Shown: positions 21,711 to 28,759 of the stretch, one piece after another
How the letters are laid out: every line of letters begins with the position of its first letter
How positions within the stretch are numbered: position 1 is the first letter of the stretch
Source: JBGPYB01 sp041493035
GTDB taxonomy: Bacteria > Acidobacteriota > Vicinamibacteria > Fen-336
DNA length: 30,975 nucleotides
NCBI GenBank assembly: GCA_041493035.1
Contig: JBGPYB010000041.1
Coordinates: forward strand, 1 to 30,975
Direction: 5' to 3'
The notes under the pieces: model-generated
What the model saw: only the letters and a program-made list of their open reading frames with translations
What the model was told of the DNA's origin: nothing
Databases searched by the model: none
Program-made: the position numbers and the translations under genes

Positions 21711-22834
21711 TGGCTCCCATCCCCATGATCGACCTGCGGGCGCAGTACGAGCGCATACACTCCGACGTTGATGCCGCTCTCCACCGCGTGGTCGAAAGCG
21801 CGCACTTCATCCGCGGCGAGGAGTGCGCCCTCTTCGAGAGAGAGTTCGCCGAGTACTGCGGAGCCTCCCACGCTTGCGGCGTTGCGAACGGAACCGACGC
21901 CTTGACCATCGCCCTCCGCGCCTACGGCGTCGGCCCCGGGGATGAAGTGATCACGGTCGCCAACACCTTCATGGGAACGGGTGAAGCCATCCTCCTGAAC
22001 GGAGCAACACCGGTATTCGTGGACGTCGATTCCGAGACCTTCACGATGGACCCGGCGCTCGTGGAGAGTGCCGTCACCTCGCGCACGAAGCTGATCCTCC
22101 CCGTTCACCTCTACGGCCACCCGGCCGACATGGCCGCGATCGGGGCCATTGCCGCGCGCCACGGCCTCCCCGTTCTCGAGGACGCGGCCCAGGCCCACGG
22201 CGCCCAGGTCGCCGGGCGACGGGCCGGGAACCTGGGCCACGCCGCCTGCTTCAGCTTCTACCCGGCCAAGAACCTGGGTGCCTACGGCGATGCCGGGATG
22301 GTTGTCTCGAGCGACGGCGCCTTCATCGAACGTGTGCGTGAGATCGCGAATCACGGCGGCCGCCGCCGCTACGAGCACAACGTGCTTGGGACCAACAGCC
22401 GACTCGACACGCTCCAGGCCGCGGTGCTCCGCGTCAAGCTGCGGCACCTCGACGCATGGAACCAGGAGCGGCGAGCGTTGGCCGCGGTCTACGACGCGGC
22501 GCTCGCCGACGCCTCGCGGATACGGCGGCCGCGGGAGCGGGACGGGACGCAGTCGGCCTGGCACCTCTACACCGTGCGAGTCGAGGGTCGCGACGCCCTC
22601 CGCGCAGACCTCGAACAGCAAGGGATCGCAACGGCGGTCCACTACCCGAAGCCGATCCATCTCCAGCCGGCGCTCTCCGCCCTCGGGGGCCAACCCGGGG
22701 ACCTGCCGGTCTCGGAGCAACTGTCGCGCGAGGTCCTCTCCCTTCCCCTGTACCCGGAGCTTCCGCATGAAACCGTCGAGCGCATCGCCGCCAGTGTGAA
22801 GGCCTTCTGCCAGGCGCCGGCAGTGCGTTACTGA
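21710..22834 (+). CDS. DegT/DnrJ/EryC1/StrS-family PLP aminotransferase
   Basis: A 374-residue sugar aminotransferase-like enzyme. Signature blocks: MIDLRAQYERIHSDVDAALH, IRGEECALFEREFAEYCGAS, GVANGTDALTIALRAYGVGP (cofactor-phosphate loop), VFVDVDSETFTMDP and EDAAQAHGAQ with the Asp that pairs with the PLP nitrogen. K187 in SFYPAKNLGAYGDAG is the Schiff-base lysine. HNVLGTNSRLDTLQAAVLRV and GIATAVHYPKPIHLQPA are typical of the class transferring an amino group to a keto-sugar nucleotide. TAGGCT lies 6 nt before the ATG, but the one-base overlap with the HAD stop argues for simple coupling. No sugar nucleotidyltransferase or glycosyltransferase is nearby, so the product is unknown. Confidence 0.92.
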   Translation: MAPIPMIDLRAQYERIHSDVDAALHRVVESAHFIRGEECALFEREFAEYCGASHACGVANGTDALTIALRAYGVGPGDEVITVANTFMGTGEAILLNGATPVFVDVDSETFTMDPALVESAVTSRTKLILPVHLYGHPADMAAIGAIAARHGLPVLEDAAQAHGAQVAGRRAGNLGHAACFSFYPAKNLGAYGDAGMVVSSDGAFIERVREIANHGGRRRYEHNVLGTNSRLDTLQAAVLRVKLRHLDAWNQERRALAAVYDAALADASRIRRPRERDGTQSAWHLYTVRVEGRDALRADLEQQGIATAVHYPKPIHLQPALSALGGQPGDLPVSEQLSREVLSLPLYPELPHETVERIAASVKAFCQAPAVRY

Positions 22835-22853
22835 CCTTCGGAGCGGGCAAGGA

Positions 22854-23645
22854 ATGAACGACTCGATTCGTCCGGGGCTTGTCGCCTGCGCGTTTGTGGC
22901 CCTCTCGCTGCCGGCCTTCGCCGACGGGCCCGAGCTCTTCCCGGAGGCGTCGCTCCGACTCCAGGGAGCGCGCTACGCCCCGGTGGACACCGACCTGCAC
23001 TGGGACACGTGGATCGGCGCGGGGGCGGGCCTGGTGCGCGTCGACCAGACAACTCTTTACTTTCGCGCTGACGTCGAAACGATCGCGGGCAATACGCGGC
23101 GAGCCTTCGACGCAGCGCAGGCGAACTACCATTTGGAACCCGGCATCCGCGTGGACCTGGGTCGAGACCGCGAAGTCGGGCTCTTCTTTCACCATGTCTC
23201 GCGTCACCAGATCGACACCGGGAAGACCGCGGCCGTTGATTGGAACATCCTTGGCCTGCGCGGGAGCGCGTCCCTTCCGGGGCTTCCCATCCGACTGACG
23301 GCAAGCCTCGGGCGCGCCGTCCAGCAATCGCTCGTCGGCTACCAGTGGGAGATCGTGGGGCGGATCGAGGCCGATGCGCTCCGGCGGCCGTGGGGGGCCG
23401 TCTATTTCACGACCATCGGACGAGGGGTCACGACCGAAACCTCTCCCGCCTTCCCGCGCGATGGCTTCTTCGATTTCCTTCTCGAGGGAGGCGTGAGGTG
23501 GGCTCGGGCCGAGAGGACGGCCCAGCTCTTCGTCGCCTACGAGCACCGGAACGACGTCCTCGTTCTCGAGCCGGGCTACAAGGACCGCGCCCTCTTCGGC
23601 TTCCGGCTTGGGCTCCGGTCGTCTACTCCCGCTCCTTCTCCTTGA
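22854..23645 (+). CDS. Exported, probably outer-membrane beta-barrel protein
   Basis: A 263-residue protein with signal peptide (RPGLVACAFVALSLPAFA, cleavage about residue 23). The remainder is made of alternating polar/apolar stretches ending in aromatic residues: TLYFRADVETIAG, REVGLFFHHVSRHQID, WGAVYFTTIGRG, TAQLFVAYEHRND and ALFGFRLGLRSS. This is the pattern of a small transmembrane beta-barrel of about 10-12 strands, but the usual terminal Phe is missing: it ends TPAPSP. I cannot name a family. It lies 19 nt after the aminotransferase with AAGGA directly before the ATG. Its last 23 nt overlap the convergent HEAT-like gene. Confidence 0.65.
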   Translation: MNDSIRPGLVACAFVALSLPAFADGPELFPEASLRLQGARYAPVDTDLHWDTWIGAGAGLVRVDQTTLYFRADVETIAGNTRRAFDAAQANYHLEPGIRVDLGRDREVGLFFHHVSRHQIDTGKTAAVDWNILGLRGSASLPGLPIRLTASLGRAVQQSLVGYQWEIVGRIEADALRRPWGAVYFTTIGRGVTTETSPAFPRDGFFDFLLEGGVRWARAERTAQLFVAYEHRNDVLVLEPGYKDRALFGFRLGLRSSTPAPSP

Positions 23646-24027
23646 CGGCAGCGCCGAGGCGCCGGAGCTGGGCTTCGGCCGCCTTCCGGACCTCCAGGTG
23701 CCGCGTCTCGGCGGCAAGCTTCTGCAAGTACTCGATGTCCTCGCGGCGGGTCATGCCGCGAACGAGGATCTGACCGATGTGACGATCGGCGGAATGGTCC
23801 TTGAGAAGGGCCACGTCTCCGATCTTCTTGGCGGCTTCCTGGCGGATGAAAAAGTGCCGGTTGCTCCGCACCACTTCGATGAGAGCCGAGTCGGAGGCGA
23901 GCCCGGCCGGGGTCGCCTCGATCCGGTAGAGCAGCTCGTCGTCGTCGAGAGCGAGCCACCCTTCTCCTTGGCGCGCCGCGGCCCCCTCCTGCCACCGCCG
24001 CCGTCGTCCCGGATCCTGGTCGTTCAC
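23623..24027 (-). CDS. HEAT-repeat-like hypothetical protein
   Basis: A 134-residue soluble helical protein. The arrangement SALIEVVRSNRHFFIRQEAA, KKIGDVALLKDHSADRHIGQ and DIEYLQKLAAETRHLEVRKA shows short helical pairs reminiscent of HEAT repeats, in which helices pack on a partner protein. The ends are highly charged (RRRRWQEGAAARQGEG, VKEKERE). No signal peptide or catalytic motif is present. It begins at GTG 24027 with AAGGAG just upstream, 16 nt after the PilZ gene, and is probably the last gene of the ihf-plsC-pilZ unit. The 3' end overlaps the convergent barrel gene by 23 nt. Function unknown. Confidence 0.65.
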   Translation of the reverse strand: MNDQDPGRRRRWQEGAAARQGEGWLALDDDELLYRIEATPAGLASDSALIEVVRSNRHFFIRQEAAKKIGDVALLKDHSADRHIGQILVRGMTRREDIEYLQKLAAETRHLEVRKAAEAQLRRLGAAVKEKERE

Positions 24028-24043
24028 AGGCTCCTTCGTTCCC

Positions 24044-24406
24044 CTAGCTGAGCGCCGCCGCGCGGCGGCGGAACTCGTACAGAACGAACTCGACGGCGAG
24101 TAGCTGACGGTCCGTCATTCCGCGGAACGTGATTCCAGCCAGGTGGCCCGTGAGCGGCGACTCCGCTCTCCGGACCCACTTCACCTGGCCCGGCAGACCC
24201 GTGTGCGCGAGCGAGGTCCCGAAGCGGGCCTCCACGGTGATCAGGCTCCCCGCCTTGGGCAGCTCTTCCTCGGAGGCAATCCGAGCCCCACGCACGCTCA
24301 GGTCCACGACGTGCGCCGGCAGACGGCGCGACCGGTGGAGGACGCGGCAAGGGATCACGAAGGGCTGGATGCGGCTGGCCTGGCGCTTCTCCCGGATGCG
24401 AGGCAT
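24044..24406 (-). CDS. PilZ-domain protein
   Basis: A 120-residue single-domain PilZ protein, the usual bacterial c-di-GMP receptor. Both ligand motifs are intact: R8-Q-A-S-R12 (RxxxR) and D35-L-S37-V-R-G40 (DxSxxG). GLPGQVKWVRRAES and AGITFRGMTDRQL are the later beta-barrel strands, and the C-terminal helix FVLYEFRRRAAAL closes the fold. It should bind c-di-GMP and pass the signal to an unknown partner; the small HEAT-like protein encoded next is one candidate, by position only. The ribosome site is GGAGAGG, and the gene starts 16 nt after plsC. Confidence 0.88.
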   Translation of the reverse strand: MPRIREKRQASRIQPFVIPCRVLHRSRRLPAHVVDLSVRGARIASEEELPKAGSLITVEARFGTSLAHTGLPGQVKWVRRAESPLTGHLAGITFRGMTDRQLLAVEFVLYEFRRRAAALS

Positions 24407-24422
24407 GACCCCTCTCCTCTGC

Positions 24423-25139
24423 TCACACGGGCGCCGCCTGTGGGGCGAGGGCCGCGGCGATGCGCCCCCGCACCTCGCCGATCAGGGCGTCGCGAGAATC
24501 GTAACTGTAACCTCCCGCATCGATCGGGTCCAGGACCTGCACGCGCACCTTGCCGGGCCGGACCCTGAATCCTCCTCGCGGAAGCAGCTCTCGGATTCCG
24601 GACAGCGCCACGGGGACGATGCGGCTCTGAGCATCGATGGCGACCACGAACGCCCCCTTCTTGAATTCCCCCAACTCCCCGGTCTTGGTGCGCGTCCCTT
24701 CGGGAAAGATCAGGAAGCAGTTCCCCGACTTGAGGGACCGGGCCGCGGCGGTGATGGCGCCCTTCGATTGGTTGGGGTCGCTTCGGTCCACCTCGATGAA
24801 GTCGGCGAACCGAAGGCAGTAGTGAAAGAAGGGGATGCGGAAAAGCTCGGTCTTGACCACGGCCTTGAAGTCGACACCGAGCAGCAGGAAGAGGATCGGA
24901 GCGTCGAGCTGGCTGACGTGATTCGGCATGACCACGGTGTTCCGAACGTCGCCGAGCCGTTCGAGCCCTTCCACCTCGTAGCGGGTCCCGGCGAGGAGGA
25001 GCATGACCCGCGCCCCAAACCTCCCGAGGGCGTAGAGCAGACCGGGAGTCCCCACCAGGCGAGCGATCGGGTACCCGGCCATGCTGGCCAGCACGACGTA
25101 GGGCGGAATCGTCGCGAGAATCAGAAGCGCCCGGAGCAC
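24423..25139 (-). CDS. plsC: 1-acyl-sn-glycerol-3-phosphate acyltransferase
   Basis: A 238-residue membrane-associated acyltransferase of phospholipid synthesis that converts lysophosphatidate to phosphatidate. The catalytic H74-x4-D79 (PNHVSQLDAP) is followed by the substrate motif FPEGTRTKTGELGEFKKGAF with the canonical E-G-T-R. IVPVALSGIRELLPRG is the third conserved block. The N-terminus is hydrophobic (ALLILATIPPYVVLASMAGY) and anchors the protein. The start is GTG 25139, only 10 nt after the IHF/HU stop. The pairing with a DNA-bending protein and a PilZ protein has no obvious pathway meaning. Confidence 0.92.
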   Translation of the reverse strand: MLRALLILATIPPYVVLASMAGYPIARLVGTPGLLYALGRFGARVMLLLAGTRYEVEGLERLGDVRNTVVMPNHVSQLDAPILFLLLGVDFKAVVKTELFRIPFFHYCLRFADFIEVDRSDPNQSKGAITAAARSLKSGNCFLIFPEGTRTKTGELGEFKKGAFVVAIDAQSRIVPVALSGIRELLPRGGFRVRPGKVRVQVLDPIDAGGYSYDSRDALIGEVRGRIAAALAPQAAPV

Positions 25140-25149
25140 GGACGCGCCT

Positions 25150-25488
25150 TCAGGCCTGAGTCGAGCCGGGTGCGGTTTCAGCCGGCAACGCGCCGTTGAG
25201 CAAGGCCTTCAGCTCCTTGCCCATCTTGAAGTAGGGAATCTTCTTGGGCGGAACGTCGACCTTTTCACCTGTCTTGGGGTTGCGCCCCTTGCGAGGAGCG
25301 CGGTTCCGGAACCGGAAGCTACCGAAGCCCCGGATTTCTACCTCCTGGCCGTTCTGAAGGGCCGTCACTACGCTCTTGAGGGCCGCCTCCACGATGATCC
25401 CGGACTGTACCTGCGTGATATCGAGGCGTTTAGCCACGATATTGATGAGGTCAGCCTTCGTCATCGCCGTTCGCGACGCCTCGGTCAT
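25150..25488 (-). CDS. IHF/HU-family DNA-bending protein
   Basis: A 112-residue nucleoid protein. MTKADLINIVAKRLDITQVQ, GFGSFRFRNRAPRKGRNPKT and GEKVDVPPKKIPYFKMGKEL reproduce the HU/IHF fold. The R-N-P-K-T-G-E loop and the arm proline inserted into the minor groove are present (R-N-P). V-P-P-K-K-I-P-Y-F-K-M-G-K is closer to IHF than to HU. The start at 25488 has GGGGAG with 6 nt spacing and gives an 8-residue extension; the internal ATG at 25464 (MTKADL) is an alternative. The tail after residue 98 is Ala/Pro-rich. It is the first gene of a likely operon with plsC, pilZ and the HEAT-like gene, with a good promoter upstream. Confidence 0.92.
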   Translation of the reverse strand: MTEASRTAMTKADLINIVAKRLDITQVQSGIIVEAALKSVVTALQNGQEVEIRGFGSFRFRNRAPRKGRNPKTGEKVDVPPKKIPYFKMGKELKALLNGALPAETAPGSTQA

Positions 25489-25539
25489 GACAGACTCCCC
25501 TGCTCGGCCAGGAACGCTCAGGTGAAAAACGCTGGCGGA

Positions 25540-25568
25540 AGTCTAGCCGGCCTGTCCGCCGAAGTCAA
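25540..25568 (-). promoter_or_regulatory. Promoter of the IHF/HU-plsC-pilZ operon
   Basis: On the minus strand TTGACT (25563-25568), a 17-nt spacer and TAGACT (25540-25545) lie about 52 nt upstream of the ATG at 25488. Hexamers match 5 and 4 of 6 positions with ideal spacing, and the gene has a normal leader with ribosome site. Confidence 0.6.
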
Positions 25569-25609
25569 GGCAGGGGCAGGACATACGGCCGCCGGCGTCT
25601 GCCGGGCGT

Positions 25610-26158
25610 CTAGGCGTCCGAGGGGCGGCGAGAGACGACGGGCTTCTGGCGCGCCGGCTTCGGCGTCGCGTCGAAGGTCTTGTTGAGGGCCCGGTCCACC
25701 TTTTCCTCGATGGCGGTGGCTTCCCGCTGCTCGACCTCGGCAATCTCGCTCACGATGAGGAACTTGGCACGATCGAGCATCCGCTTCTCGCGGAACGACA
25801 GCGCCTTCTTGCGGCTCAGGAAAGTCAACCCCTTCAAGACGATGGCGACCTCGTAGATGCTGCCGGTCCGCATCTTGTCGGAATTTTCCTTGAAGCGCCC
25901 CTTCCAGTTCGGATGCTGGTCGATGGTCCCGTCCCCCAGGATGTTGAAGATCTTGCGGGCATCGCTCGTCGTGATGACGTGCCGAAGGCCGACGCCGTCG
26001 GCGTTCTGCTGGGGAACCCACACGCGAGAGTCGTTGGCCAGGATGCGGAGCTTGTAGAGGCTGATCTTGCCGGTCGGCGTCGGGCGCGTTTGGATGCTCT
26101 CGACGACTCCGATGCCGTGATTCGGGTAAATGACCTTCTGACCGACCTGGAAGTCCAC
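25610..26158 (-). CDS. CarD/CdnL-family RNA polymerase-binding regulator
   Basis: A 182-residue transcription factor that binds the RNA polymerase beta subunit and stabilises open complexes. The N-terminal Tudor-like RID is typical: FQVGQKVIYPNHGIGVVESI, then LYKLRILANDSRVWVPQQNA. The C-terminal helical DNA-binding domain has WKGRFKENSDKMRTGSIYEV, LVKGL-like VLKGLTFLSRKKALSFREKR and DRAKFLIVSEIAEVEQREAT. The last 25 residues are basic and probably disordered. It starts at GTG 26158 with GAGAGG 5-6 nt before it and has its own strong promoter about 60 nt upstream. Such factors typically support rRNA and housekeeping promoters. Confidence 0.93.
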   Translation of the reverse strand: MDFQVGQKVIYPNHGIGVVESIQTRPTPTGKISLYKLRILANDSRVWVPQQNADGVGLRHVITTSDARKIFNILGDGTIDQHPNWKGRFKENSDKMRTGSIYEVAIVLKGLTFLSRKKALSFREKRMLDRAKFLIVSEIAEVEQREATAIEEKVDRALNKTFDATPKPARQKPVVSRRPSDA

Positions 26159-26217
26159 GCTGACCTCTCTTTCCTGGGCTCTGGCGGCGTGTGGCGGGCA
26201 CTGTGGGCCGAATCAGT

Positions 26218-26246
26218 ATTGTAGCAGATGCACCGCTGCGGAGCAA
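26218..26246 (-). promoter_or_regulatory. Promoter of the carD-like gene
   Basis: On the minus strand TTGCTC (26241-26246), 17-nt spacer, TACAAT (26218-26223), the -10 being preceded by TGC (extended -10). It lies about 60 nt before the GTG start, leaving a normal leader with ribosome site. Confidence 0.65.
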
Positions 26247-26262
26247 TCGCTTGGGGCGCTCC

Positions 26263-27378
26263 CTACGTTCCCTTGCGGTGCTCCACGAGGGCCGCAACAC
26301 AGGTCTCGATGTCGGTCTCGTTGTTGTAGAAATGGCTCGAGATCCGGACACCCTCGGCCTTCTGCGTCACGACAATGGCGCGCTCGTGGAGGAAGCGCGC
26401 GGCTCCTCGCGGATCGCTGACCTCGACAAGCGTCTCCCCCGATCGATGCGCACCGCCGGGCGAGAGGACCACGAACCCTTCGCGCTGCAAACGCTGTGTG
26501 AGGTACATATTGAGGTCGAGAACGCGCTCCGCGATGGCATCGATTCCGATCCGGCCGATGTAATCGAGGGCCGCTCCGAGGGCGAAGATCCCCGCGAACG
26601 CCGGACACCCGAGCTCCGTCCGCCGATTCGAGTCGAGGAGCGTGTAGTTCCTGTTGTCGAAAGCGAAGGCGTTCTCCACCGAGAGCCAGCCGATGGAGCC
26701 CGGCGGGTGTTTGGCGATCAGCTCGCGGCTCATATAGGTGAAGCCGGCGCCGTAGCCCGCGCAGAGCCACTTGTGCCCTGAGGTGGCGAACGCGTCGATG
26801 CCGCTCCGCTTCACGTCGATGGGAAACGCTCCCGTCGACTGGCTCCCACACACCACCAGTCGCCGTCCCTCCTTGATGGCGCCGAAGGCCGGCAGGTCCT
26901 GCCGGCAGCCGTTGGAGAATTGAACGTGACTGATCAGCACCGTCGCCGCCTTCGGGGCGTTGGCCGCGGCGAAGGACTCGAGGCGCAGCACTCCCTCCAC
27001 CACCGGAAGGAAGTGGACCGACGCACCCCGGTGGATCCACGGCAGCGTCACCGTCGGGAACTCGATCTCGTCGGTGAGCACCGGCCCCTCTCGGGCCAGG
27101 AGATCCGCGATGAGGTTCATGCCGGTGGAGGCGTTCGCCACGAAAGCGATCTCGTCAGCCTCGGCCCCGATGAGCTCAGCCGCCCTGACGCGAACCACCT
27201 CCCGGCGGGCGAACCATGCGTCCCAGAGCATGTCGCCGCTCGTCTCCATCTCGCGGAGGTATTTCGCGACCGCCTCGCGAACCGGCGTCGGCGTGGGGCT
27301 CCCCGCGGCCGCGTTCAGGTAGACGTAGCGCTCGAGGGCCGGAAAGTCCTTGCGCAACTCGTCCCATTGCGGTGCCAT
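26263..27378 (-). CDS. Class V PLP-dependent aminotransferase/cysteine-desulfurase-like, cofactor Asp replaced by Cys
   Basis: A 371-residue fold-type I enzyme of class V. Blocks: YVYLNAAAGSPTPTPVREAV, FVANASTGMNLIADLLAREG (phosphate loop), EIEFPTVTLPWI, and SGHKWLCAGYGAGFTYMSRE with K203 as Schiff-base lysine. The motif that normally reads D-G-A-Q-S-x-G (Asp pairing with the pyridine nitrogen of PLP) is CGSQSTGAFPIDV here, with C177 at the Asp position; the TGT codon is unambiguous. No desulfurase-type catalytic cysteine loop is evident near the C-terminus, so a lyase, epimerase or transaminase role is more likely than sulfur transfer. The ATG has no ribosome site; TATCCT ends 7 nt before it. 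Confidence 0.88.
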   Translation of the reverse strand: MAPQWDELRKDFPALERYVYLNAAAGSPTPTPVREAVAKYLREMETSGDMLWDAWFARREVVRVRAAELIGAEADEIAFVANASTGMNLIADLLAREGPVLTDEIEFPTVTLPWIHRGASVHFLPVVEGVLRLESFAAANAPKAATVLISHVQFSNGCRQDLPAFGAIKEGRRLVVCGSQSTGAFPIDVKRSGIDAFATSGHKWLCAGYGAGFTYMSRELIAKHPPGSIGWLSVENAFAFDNRNYTLLDSNRRTELGCPAFAGIFALGAALDYIGRIGIDAIAERVLDLNMYLTQRLQREGFVVLSPGGAHRSGETLVEVSDPRGAARFLHERAIVVTQKAEGVRISSHFYNNETDIETCVAALVEHRKGT

Positions 27379-27385
27379 GCGCGAG

Positions 27386-27391
27386 AGGATA
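27386..27391 (-). promoter_or_regulatory. Putative -10 box of the class V aminotransferase gene (leaderless type)
   Basis: TATCCT on the minus strand ends 7 nt before the ATG at 27378. CAGACA, 17 nt further upstream, could be the -35 box. No ribosome site is present. Confidence 0.45.
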
Positions 27392-27419
27392 CCGCAACCG
27401 TGTTACCCTGTCTGGCCCC

Positions 27420-27508
27420 GCCGGAGTGGCGAAACTGGCAGACGCGCGGGACTCAAAATCCCGAGAGGGTCACCCCTCGTGTGGGTTCGACTCCCACCTC
27501 CGGCACCA
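27420..27508 (+). tRNA. tRNA-Leu (anticodon CAA), CCA encoded
   Basis: Cloverleaf read by eye: acceptor GCCGGAG pairs with CTCCGGC, discriminator A, then encoded CCA (27506-27508). The D-arm is TGGCGAAACTGGCAGACGCG. The anticodon stem CGGGA/TCCCG encloses the loop CTCAAAA, giving anticodon CAA, which reads UUG. A long class II variable arm with stem GAGGG/CCCTC is present, as needed for leucine. The T-arm is GTGGGTTCGACTCCCAC. It sits divergent from the aminotransferase gene and marks the left border of the cassette region. Confidence 0.96.
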
Positions 27509-27528
27509 TTGATCGAGAGACACAGCGT

Positions 27529-27557
27529 GCGCGGTGCGCCTGCATCGGACACCGCGC
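27529..27557. terminator. Hairpin between tRNA-Leu and the SRPBCC gene
   Basis: GCGCGGTG (27529-27536) and CACCGCGC (27550-27557) form a perfect 8-bp stem, extendable with a mismatch, around a 13-nt loop. It lies 20 nt after the tRNA and 16 nt after the convergent SRPBCC stop, so it can serve both strands. T-runs are weak on each side. Confidence 0.5.
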
Positions 27558-27573
27558 GCGCCAGTGCGAGTAA

Positions 27574-28083
27574 CTACTTCGTAGCCTCCTTCGCCTGAAG
27601 GTTGGTGAGACCAGCGTCGTAGATTCCTTCGATCGTTGTACGCGCGGTCGCATCGTCGGTTCCGGGAGCCGCCTTGAAGGTGCTCTTCCACTCCACGACC
27701 GATCCACCCGTTGACCCAGGGAGCACAGTGATCGTGGATACGTACGACACCACGGGAAGAGGGGACTCGAGGATCTTGTAGCTGTACGTGCGCACCTTCG
27801 CGTCGTGCTTGACAAGCTCCTCGCGTATCTTGCCGCCGTCCCCAAGGGTGAGAACGCGAACTGAGCCGGCACGGTTGTTGGCCCCCGACACGATCTCACA
27901 CTTCGCGACAGCGGGATGCCACTTCTCGATGGCGCAGTAGTCGCCGATCAAGGACCAAGTCGCTCCTGGCGATCCCTTGAGGTTGACTGTCTTCTTCACA
28001 CTGAGGTCAGCGGCGACGGCAACGGCCCCCGACAAGCTCAGGACGATCGTCCCGGCGAGTAAACAAAGCATCTCACGCCTCAT
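27574..28083 (-). CDS. Exported SRPBCC-domain protein (polyketide cyclase/MxaD-like)
   Basis: A 169-residue protein: signal peptide MLCLLAGTIVLSLSGAVAVA (cleavage near residue 25), then a START/SRPBCC ligand-binding fold. LKGSPGATWSLIGDYCAIEK, RVLTLGDGGKIREELVKHDA, RTYSYKILESPLPVVSYVST and GGSVVEWKSTFKAAPGTDDA follow the order of polyketide-cyclase/MxaD-like proteins. GTDDATARTTIEGIYDAGLT is the C-terminal helix covering the cavity. The ribosome site AAGGGGGA precedes ATG 28083. It is the last gene of the cassette array, preceded by the degenerate attC at 28129-28196. No attC is visible between it and tRNA-Leu, so it may be the terminal cassette with a lost attC or the original chromosomal neighbour. 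Confidence 0.82.
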   Translation of the reverse strand: MRREMLCLLAGTIVLSLSGAVAVAADLSVKKTVNLKGSPGATWSLIGDYCAIEKWHPAVAKCEIVSGANNRAGSVRVLTLGDGGKIREELVKHDAKVRTYSYKILESPLPVVSYVSTITVLPGSTGGSVVEWKSTFKAAPGTDDATARTTIEGIYDAGLTNLQAKEATK

Positions 28084-28128
28084 ACTTCGGTCCCCCTTTC
28101 AAGTGACTCTAGTCTATGCTCTGCCCGC

Positions 28129-28196
28129 AGCCAAGCCTCTATGTGAGGGCCGCGGTTTCGAGACGGCTCGGACCTCGTCAGCTGCCGTTGTTGGAC
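28129..28196 (-). other. attC site A (degenerate)
   Basis: On the minus strand the site opens with GTCCAAC (RYYYAAC; 28190-28196). It continues with GCAGCTGACGAGGTCCG and TCGAAACCGCGGCCCTC, which are nearly identical to the site at 30775-30852. The second half has diverged: the expected GTTRRRY is only CTTGGCT (28129-28135) and the right arm no longer pairs well. It lies between the Cache and SRPBCC genes, exactly where an attC belongs. Confidence 0.65.
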
Positions 28197-28204
28197 GGCA
28201 CGCA

Positions 28205-28666
28205 TCAGCCCTTGGGGCTATACGCTCCTACGCCGCACACGTCCTCCCCGGCCTTCTGAACGAAGGCCACCTTGGACTCAGGCAGGTGCGACACGGGATT
28301 GATGTGTGCGTACTCCACGGAGCCGCCGCCCTCGCGCGAACCGGCATCCAACAGCGCCTTGCCCAGCGGCTTACCATCCGCGTCCTTGAGGATATCCGCG
28401 GATGAGCCCACGAACGACGGATAGCCCCCGTTCGCCACGATGACGCGGTCTGGACTCATACAGAACACATACAGGTCACGGTCAACAAACGGAGCCTTCT
28501 TGCCGGTGAAATCGGCGAGGGCCTGCTTCCGTCCCACGGCCTTGTAGTGAGCGATAGCCTTCACCAGCATGGCCTTTGCTTCGGATGGAGTACCACGATC
28601 GCCCGCGTGAACATCTACGATCAACACCAAGGCCATTACCAACGACGTCAACAAGCGTCTAGTCAT
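28205..28666 (-). CDS. Exported single-Cache-domain protein (integron cassette)
   Basis: A 153-residue periplasmic protein. The start at 28666 is chosen because AGGAGG lies 6 nt before it and the product then begins with a signal peptide (MTRRLLTSLVMALVLIVDVH, cleavage near VHA-G). The remainder is a Cache-type sensory domain: AKAMLVKAIAHYKAVGRKQA, FVDRDLYVFCMSPDRVIVAN, GGYPSFVGSSADILKDADGK, and GGGSVEYAHINPVSHLPESK, the pattern of dCache_1/Cache_2 domains found alone or in chemoreceptors. Here no transmembrane or signalling domain follows, so it is a stand-alone ligand-binding protein. It is flanked by attC sites on both sides and is therefore read as a cassette gene. Confidence 0.83.
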   Translation of the reverse strand: MTRRLLTSLVMALVLIVDVHAGDRGTPSEAKAMLVKAIAHYKAVGRKQALADFTGKKAPFVDRDLYVFCMSPDRVIVANGGYPSFVGSSADILKDADGKPLGKALLDAGSREGGGSVEYAHINPVSHLPESKVAFVQKAGEDVCGVGAYSPKG

Positions 28667-28706
28667 CGCGATCCTCCTCGCGCGTCGCACGTCATTCCGA
28701 GTGTCC

Positions 28707-28742
28707 ATCCAACACCGGGCGCCGTTCAAGCGTTTGTTAGGC
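28707..28742 (-). other. attC site B (short)
   Basis: On the minus strand GCCTAAC (28736-28742) opens the site, followed by AAACGCTTGAACGGC, and GTTGGAT (28707-28713) closes it. Both ends fit RYYYAAC and GTTRRRY, but the site is only 36 nt and the arms pair imperfectly, so it is a shortened or decayed attC. It lies between the cupin and Cache genes. Confidence 0.6.
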
Positions 28743-28759
28743 AGCACGGACTCGCCTCT

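Noticed and set aside
26263..27378. Naming this gene a cysteine desulfurase (sufS/iscS)
   Set aside because: No catalytic cysteine loop near the C-terminus and the PLP-pairing Asp is replaced; no iron-sulfur assembly genes are adjacent.
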